A DNA stretch of 64,000 nt from positions 19,172,197-19,236,196 of the forward strand of contig CM057149.1 in the NCBI GenBank assembly GCA_029964075.1. Reading direction: 5' to 3'. Each line of letters opens with the position of its first letter. Within the stretch, counting starts at the first letter, position 1. Under the pieces are notes generated by a model. The model was not told the origin of the DNA and did no database searches. It was given only the letters and a program-made list of their open reading frames with translations. The translations under genes and the position numbers were made by a program. Positions 26,501 through 32,500 of the stretch are shown here, piece by piece. This stretch comes from Patiria pectinifera. Lineage: Eukaryota > Echinodermata > Asteroidea > Valvatida > Asterinidae.

Positions 26501-29500
26501 GGTAGCTTTTCAGAGTCAGATTTGGCAAAATGCTTTAATGACCTGGCCCAATTTCATGAAAATGTAAATTCAGTCTGCTAATCACCAAAGCACTGCTGCT
26601 ACTAAATGTAGATTACCAGTCGAAGTGCAGTGCCTGGGAGTGGTTCCAGAATGGATTTTACTTAGCGCGTAAACTTGCTGTAAGAATATTGTCTACTTAG
26701 AAGCTTCCTGAAGTTAGATGAAGGTATGTATGTATTGTACATACAGTCGACTCTCGTTATAACAAACTCGTTTGGACCTAGCCAAATTGTTTGTTATATC
26801 AGAATTTTGTATTAAGAGGAACATCAGTCCCATTCATGCACAGTCGGGACCAAGGCTTTATGTTTGTTATAACCAGAATTTCGTATTAACAGAGTTTGTA
26901 CTAACGAGAGTCGACTGTACATGTATATATATACATATGTAGGTCAGAAAGTCTAGAAACAACTTAGATTTACAGACTCCAACTGTGATCAACTAATAGT
27001 TTCTTTCACACTATCAAAACTCTGTGTTGGAACCGGGTCCGACACGGAGATTTCAGGAACCCCTTTTATGCTAGCAAGAATCCAACATGGCTTGTACAAA
27101 CGTACATGGGTCCAGTGCTCTACACGGGTAGAATCGATCCTGGTCGGGACCAGTGTTGACGGACTGGGTAGAAAATCCAAACTCTACAGCTGACCCCTGC
27201 ACCCTTTCTACCCGTGTTCGATGACCCCTGCACCCTTTCTACCCATGTTTGATGACCTCTGCAGCCTACCTACCCGTGTTCGATGACCCCTGCACCCTGC
27301 CTGCCCGTGTTCGATGACCCCTGCACCCTGCCTGCCCGTGTTCGATGACCCCTGCACCCTGCCTACCCGTGTTTGATGACCCCTGCACCCTGCCTACCCG
27401 TGTTTGATGACCCCTGCACCCTGCCTACCCATGTTCGATGACCCTGCACTCTGCCTACCCGTGTTCAATGGACCATGCACACTGCCTACCCGTATTCGAT
27501 GGACCCTGTTCAGCTTACGAAGGACCCGTGTTGATTTCAACACAGGTTGGAAAGTGTGGAAAAGCCTTTGTCACATGGCCACAATGAACTCTGAACAGAC
27601 CTCCAATGACAGAGAGTGCACAATAATTAAACCACAATTCATACCAAGGTGCTTGGACTGCACAGCCCAGCGAACACAGAGTTCACATGGGGGGCGGGGG
27701 GGGGGGGGTGCCCTGGTTTGTTCAATTCGTTGAAGTACATGTACAAAAGGCAAGCCACTGGTTCGCTTAACAGTACATGTTCCAGTGCTTGAGAAAATCA
27801 GTAATAAAATGGCCTTGCTATCTTAGGTTTGTAAGCCAAGGAGTAAGTATGTCTCAAACAAATTTTAATTCGGAGATCATCCATAAGTAGGTTCCAAGGA
27901 AAGAGTCCACGCTACATTTACATACCAGGACATGTGTGTGTAAATGTGACAGCTATTTCCACACCAAAAGTTGCCAGAATGTTTGATATTTTGCTGGGAT
28001 CATGGATTTCTTCTTTGCTGATTTGTTGTTTACATGTAGATCAGTACTAGTACATGGCCATGAGCCATCATTTTTTTTACAAATGTTTTCAATGAGCAAA
28101 TTTTTGGGTTCTTAATATAAACAGAAAACCCCTAAACTGGACAATATCTTTTTGAAATGACATCACGCAACAGCGCCCTCTATTGTCCAGAAAAGCATGG
28201 CCTTTTTTTTTTTTTTTTTTAAAGAAGTGCAATGTTTACAATAAAATTTACCGAAAAAGGAGTTTCAAATACCGGTAGTAATTACATTTAACAGGAGTCG
28301 AAATGTGCACAAATGGTGCATTTTGTTCTTTTGAAGCAACAAACATGCTCAAAATCTAATGAAGGATGCTTTACAACTAACCTGATGTAGTTTCAGCTAA
28401 GTGAATGCTGTGTATTTTGAGAAAAACAAAATTTGAGGATCTCGATTTCAAATCAAAAGTTGCTGAATCATGTTTTGAATTGGCCCTGAATTCGGCGTCT
28501 GAGACACGTTCTCACTGAGCCGATTGCAGCTAGGCGATGTCGCGCACTGATCCGACGAATTATAGCAACTGCGTGCGCGTGTGCATTGTGTCAACACTTA
28601 TATGTGCTTCGCCGAATTAAAAAACGAACTACTTATGAAAATTTCCAACGATGTGTCTTTAATAAGAAGCATCGTTAAAACTGCCTTCTTTTGTTGATTT
28701 CTTCAAAATGACAGCATGCCAGAAAGAATAATTTCACAGGGAGTTAAGTCCCCTTACTATCTTTCAACCAAGTATGTTTTTCAACAATAATTACGTCAGT
28801 TACTTTTTGGACAGCTGCAAATGATGGACTGTAGCTTTAAGCCAGATAGCCTAGCATGTTATTTTTTAGTCAGATTTAGTGCTGTGAACATGTATTTTCT
28901 ACCATCCTAGTATTAAACTTGATTATTGAAACTTGGATTCAATGGAGTATTCGAATATTCAAACATTCACACTGTGGTAAATTTCTTTTAAGAATATTGT
29001 GTAGCCTACACTATATTTTTACTGACAAGCTGATATTTGACAGATTATAAGCCCCTGCTGTTTAAACAGTCACAGACAATCAAAAAATCAATCCTCTTCC
29101 CTTTATACAAAGGTTAGTCACCAACAGTCACATCATACATTGCATATCAAGTAAGCACCGCGACTAGTCAAAGACAGTCAACAGACAAAAACAGCCAAGT
29201 GGTAGGCACAGTTGGCTTATCAATCACATACAGTCAAAGCACAGCTGTACCAAGTTACATAAACAGTCACAGCCAGTCAATCCCGCTTTACAAGTGTGTC
29301 GGCTGGGATCTCTTAACTGTTGAAAACAGTCAGTTGAGTGATTCTGACTGAGAGGACGAGTTATGGCAGCACAGAATGTTCGTTTACATACAAATTTGGG
29401 CTATAAAACCACTCAACTTAATGAATAAACATCTCAAAGGTTTTGTTTGTATCAACTTTTCGAGACGGCTGTCACTGCTCACATATTTTTTTTAATATTA

Positions 29501-32500
29501 AATGCTATTTGCATATGCGGCGGACGATCAAATATTCAAATACCTGGCATTTTCGTACAGCTCTAGTCGGATTGTTTTCATTGACCTAGAAATTCTTGAC
29601 ACAGATGCAACACAATCCCCATGTTCAATTGTCTGGCTTACAGTAGATAATAATCAAAATCACCTTAAAGGTACAGTCCATCATTTGTAATTTGTGCATT
29701 TTGTTTGTTTGAAGCAAAATAAGTTCTCAAAATCTAAAGAAGGGTGCTGAACAACTAACCTGATGAAGTTTCAGCTCAGCTTCAGCTGTGTATTTCGAGA
29801 AAAACAACATTCTAGAATCTCGATTTCAAATCAAATGTTGCTGAATCATGTTTTAAATTGGGCCTGAAGTCAGTGTCCGAGACAAGTTCTCACTGAGCTG
29901 ATTGCAGCTACGCGAATTCGATCCGAAGAATTATAGCAACCGCGTGTGCGTGCGTCGTGTCAACGCTTGCGCCAGCTTCGCCGAGTAACGGAAATTTCCA
30001 ACAATGCGTCTTTTATTTTTGGAGGCATCGTTGGAAAGACCTTCTTTTGTTGATTTCTTCAAAATAACAGCATGCCAGAAGGAATAATTTCACAGGGTGT
30101 TTAGTTCCCTTACTATCTTTCAACCAAGTATGTTTTTCAACAATAATTACGTCATTACTTTTTGGATAGCTGCAAATGATGGACTGCAGCTTTAAAGGGC
30201 CATGCAATGTAAGTTTTTTTTTAACGCAATCTATGAAAATGCACCATTATTTCCCATTTCATTTCATCTTTTTTTCAATTTTTGTTTGCCATTTTCAAGG
30301 ATATTTTTGGTGCCAAATTTTGGTTTTTATGATACCGATTTCCAAAGTATTACATGTATGTCATTTAAGGCAGAAACCTCAAGCTATTTCTGCACCAAAA
30401 GCTGCCAGAAGTTTGGATATTTTGCTGTTTAAAAAAAAATCTTTGGTAATTTGTTTTTTTCCCACAAATGTTTTCAATGAGCACATTTTTTGGTTCACAA
30501 TTTGCACAGAAAACCCCTAAACTAAAAAGTGTCTTTCTGAATTGACATAATTTCAACAGCGCCCTCAGTTGTTTGGAAAAGCATGGACAATTTTTAATTT
30601 TTTAACAGAAGTGCACTTTTCAATAAAATGAACCAAAAAGGGATGTCACATAGTTTTCATACATTTAAGAGTAGAAAAATTGCAGAAACTCGGTTTTCTA
30701 TTTACTTATGGACCATTTAAAAATAACAAAAACAGCTGCATCTTATACTTATCAACAAAATACTGCAAAACAGTACACCTCCATTAATCAATGACTGAAT
30801 TTTCGTAAAATACAACTTTGGGTAAACATATGGGGTGTAGTTTATTGACACTGTATGGTCACAGTCTGCTCTGTAATCTGATATAATTAGTCATTCTTTG
30901 TTTTTACAACCCAATATGGTAATTTGGTAATCACATGTATGGTTCTGGCTGAGGAATGCAAGCACAGCACTCTCGTCTGGACTATCAAGTGTACATATTG
31001 CACCCTGTACATGTACACTGTAATTTGCATACTTCACAGATGGTCCGAGATCAGTTGCTGACACTGTTTCCTAAATTCACTTGTCAACACTTTTTGCGTT
31101 CAATGGTTTGTAAAACAGGTTGCATATGTATATGAAGTCATTTGCTCTATAATTTCTTTATCTCCTGTTGGAAAGCGGTGAGAAAACTTTTGGGATCGAA
31201 ATAATATGGACCTCAAGGTGAAAAGAACTTTTAAACTTAAACTTTTAAAGTCATAAAGATCCAAGACAATGTTGTTTTAGCTACCTGTATACATAGCATT
31301 AAATAGGCCTATAAACCTTGAGAATCACTTGTAATGGACATAGAAACATTTTTAAAGTTGATTATTGGATTGCATACATAAACATTCATGTATTCATTTT
31401 TAAGGAATAACATGCCTCTGAACTATATACTCTTTTTTCTTCAATATTTCAGGGGGGGGGGGAGGGAGGGGGCACTTTCCCACTATCTGACTATGTTCAA
31501 AAGTATTTTCATGACACCTGACAGAAGTGTTGATGTGCTGTCACTTTTGGCACTCACCTTAAGGGAATATAATGGATGTTTATATTTTTTTTATACTTAA
31601 ACCCACTTGGTGCAAATATCCACTCCAGGTAGGAAAAACAAATCACACACTCTCTCTACTGGTTTAAATGTGGCACGTTCTTAAGTCTTAGACAAAAGCA
31701 TACATGTACCAGGTACTTGTCCTTAAACTCAGATTCTAACCCATAAGGCCTAGCAAAAAAAAACCAACACTTTCTTGTCCGCGTTTTTTAAAAAAATGAA
31801 GGAGGCGCCCCCCTCCCTTTTTCACTCAAGATGGCAGATTGATTCTTCCATTTTCATGACTCTTTTGCTGATACAAAATTGTGTCCAAAGGAGCCGTTTC
31901 TACATCAAGCTACAACTTTGTTGGGAACACATTTATTTGTTTATAAGACTATACCGGTATAATGACAAAAAGGCCAAAAAAAATAGTTCTGCTTCTGATT
32001 ACCTGGCACACGAAAATAGGGTAGGTAGGTAGGGAATTTTTGTGGGGGGCAAATTTTTGTGTGTGTACAATCATATGGAGGCGTCTGCGTGTAGTCAAGG
32101 GTAAAAGGTATAAAGTGATGGTTTTGGGTGTTTTTCCCTCATTTTTCCAAGGGTAGGGGCTGTCAGAATAGGGTAGGTAGGGAAACCAGAAACAGAACTT
32201 TCCTTTTTTTTGGATATAAGTTTGCAAAACATATTGCAAATGCATGGATTTACAAAAAGGAAAAAAGGGGCTGACGGGGAAAAAGGAAGGGGTGCGGGAA
32301 CAAGAAACTGGTTTACTTTCTGACTTGGCCTAATCAAAAGCCTACTTCCTACTCTACCAGCACACACCATTTCCAGTATAGCTGTCCAACTTAAAACAGG
32401 ACTCAACTACAACGCAATAATACCCTCAAATCGTGTGATCACAAATGCCATCAATTCTTGTGTTATTAAAAATGCCAATTTATGAAGGGTTGGCTTTATG

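Noticed and set aside
27191-27505. CRISPR-like regular repeats
   Set aside because: Units are contiguous 31-bp tandem copies without unique spacers, in an animal genome; it is a minisatellite.
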